Source: Hirudo medicinalis (taxonomy: Eukaryota > Annelida > Clitellata > Hirudinida > Hirudinidae). Taken from it: a stretch of DNA of 64,000 nt. The stretch covers positions 9,743-73,742 of the forward strand of contig MPNW01000181.1 in NCBI GenBank assembly GCA_011800805.1, given 5' to 3'. Under the pieces are notes generated by a model. That model was not told the DNA's origin. It saw only the letters and a program-made list of their open reading frames with translations, and did not search any database. Shown here one piece after another: positions 62,504-64,000 of the stretch. Made by a program: the position numbers and the translations under genes. Position 1 is the stretch's first letter. Each line of letters starts with the position of its first letter.

Positions 62504-64000
62504 TAATAATAATAATAACAACAACAATAATAATAATAATAATAATAACAATAATAATAATAATGATAATAATAATAATAAATTTGCATATATATTTGCG
62601 CCATATTCGTAGAGGCGCCTTGGTTCCAGTTATCTGTGTTTCTCGAAGGTCGTCCTGAAGCGACGAGTCATCAGACGCAAGAGCTCCAGAGATGAAAGAT
62701 AAAATGTTGGATGAATAATAATATTTTAGTAACAAAGTCATGATTCCACTGGTGTAATATAAATTGATGGTGGGTGGCTTTCTTGATGATCCAGGTTGCC
62801 GACTCGAAGTCTGTCACGAAACCTGACACTGGATTAAACCTCCGTAACAGTCATCCGTGAAAATAGAGTCACGAACGGAGAAGCTGGTAATTTTGCAGGT
62901 TTTGACTTGCGCAACAAGACAACCAGAAATTATCACCCGAGGAGTCCTTGGTAACGGGTCGTTGTCAGGCTATTCAAGGCCGACACGCGATCTGAGCAGA
63001 GGCTTCCTCATTAAATTTTAAGTCGTGAATCTCCAGACTATCCTAAATTCACCGTGAAATTGGATAATTGAACATCAAATGCATTAGCAGGCACCACTCT
63101 TTAAATTCCTTAAAAATATGGCTTGCATTGTATGAATTAGTGTATTAATCGGTTAAACTAACATAAGTTGTATCAATATAAGCAGGCATTAAGCTAACTT
63201 TATCAAGCAATTTCTACAGATTGTAACTAATAATTGATTAATAATTTATTGGTATTAGTGCCGCTATGGATAACAGCGGGAGCGATCATTTGCGCGAATG
63301 TTGAAATATCCTTTATGACGAGGGACACTGATGCCAATTTGAGGTTATAAGAAGTCGAAATATCAAATGAAGATGGATTAACTAAAACATCACCAAATAT
63401 ATAGCTGAATGGATGGCTGAATGGATGTGTGAATGGATGTGTTGATGGTTCAATTGATACTTTTACTCATGGAGTGACGGCTTTGTAAGAGCAAGCAGTC
63501 ACTCCACTGGAAGACACAGCAAGACTTCCTTCTGGCACGTTTCCACTTCTTTTCAGACATTCACTTACACAACCAATTCTGTCGTTCTGTCGGTTCCACT
63601 AAATTCCTCGTGCTACCCTACTCACTTTCGTTTGTTATTTTTTCATGACTACATCGTAATGACACGCGTCATTCCAAGCATTGCGTAATCAAAACTACCC
63701 GCCTCCAAATTAGCCAGGCACGTTCACTACTGTCATCATCATTATCATCGCAAGATTCATAACTTCTCCTCACTTAGTGTCTATTAAAAGCTATTGAGGC
63801 GACAGACTGATATTAAACTTTCATCGTGTCAGCCATTATGAATTTATTGGACAAGTAATGAGGAAATAATCAAGGATCAATTAATTGTGCAAATGATTTA
63901 GAAAAGATTTTTCGAAATGTTCTTTTGGTTTGTATGCATCAAAGTTGTTTAAAGCCTTGAGTAAACAAAAAGAATATATGCAAAACATATAAACAAAATA
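60223..64000. other. Gene-poor end of window
   Basis: Contains an (AAT)n run at about 61093-61160 followed by CAGAGGCGCC, a likely LINE tail end, plus the LINE fragment at 62472-62690. A GC-richer island at 62780-63010 is unexplained. No exon could be supported; the open frame at 60618-61004 starts with TTG and has no recognised domain. Confidence 0.4.
62472..62690 (-). mobile_element. LINE 3' end with long AAT tail
   Basis: A long (AAT)n tract is followed by TTTGCGCCATATTCGTAG and AGGCGCC. Beyond it the minus strand reads LMTRRFRTTFEKH, like the [11 protein letters not shown] end of the ORF2 at 31.9 kb. It is the same family as the ACOX1 intron 1 copy. Confidence 0.65.

Overview
The window is nuclear DNA from an animal, most likely a non-vertebrate. 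Evidence: several multi-exon genes with GT-AG introns of about 60 to 700 bases, clear orthologues of conserved animal proteins (ACOX1, UTP4/cirhin, RNF141), very AT-rich intergenic DNA, long ATT/GAT microsatellites, non-LTR retrotransposon, tRNA-derived SINE, hAT and Tc1 remnants, and short TTAGGG-type telomere-like blocks. I cannot name the phylum from sequence alone. No bacterial genes, rRNA, intact tRNA or CRISPR arrays were seen.

Layout. 1-12.75 kb: minus-strand immunoglobulin-superfamily gene (signal-peptide exon at 12.7 kb, half-Ig exon at 6.0-6.2 kb; the 3' part was not found), with LINE, SINE and hAT debris around it. 12.75-18.2 kb: no gene recognised. 18.27-19.45 kb: small plus-strand gene for a predicted secreted 98-residue protein with two six-cysteine modules. 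19.5-31 kb: gene-poor, with a LINE fragment (23.9-24.4 kb) and a hAT-type element with terminal repeats and target-site duplication (28.95-30.23 kb) holding a SINE and a Tc1 fossil. 31.0-37.2 kb: complete 14-exon acyl-CoA oxidase gene (plus), 682 codons, PTS1-like C-terminus, one GC-AG intron, three LINE-bearing introns. 39.9-42.4 kb: unrecognised Cys/His-rich plus-strand gene with uncertain exon structure. 43.8-48.7 kb: complete 16-exon UTP4 gene (minus), 722 codons. 49.2-51.2 kb: RNF141-type RING E3 gene (plus), head to head with UTP4 and carrying an apparent one-base deletion near its 3' end. 55.0-56.0 kb (plus) and 58.75-59.93 kb (minus): two convergent genes of unknown function with the same architecture (TATA box, short non-coding first exon, one intron, single coding exon) and shared short motifs. 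60.2-64 kb: microsatellites and a LINE tail, no gene recognised.

The conserved genes do not form a pathway: ACOX1 acts in peroxisomal fatty-acid beta-oxidation, UTP4 in nucleolar pre-rRNA processing, RNF141 in ubiquitin transfer. Exon models for ACOX1 and UTP4 were assembled by eye; they close in frame with matching splice phases throughout, which is strong internal support. No database search was run; family names rest on recognised motifs and alignment from memory.
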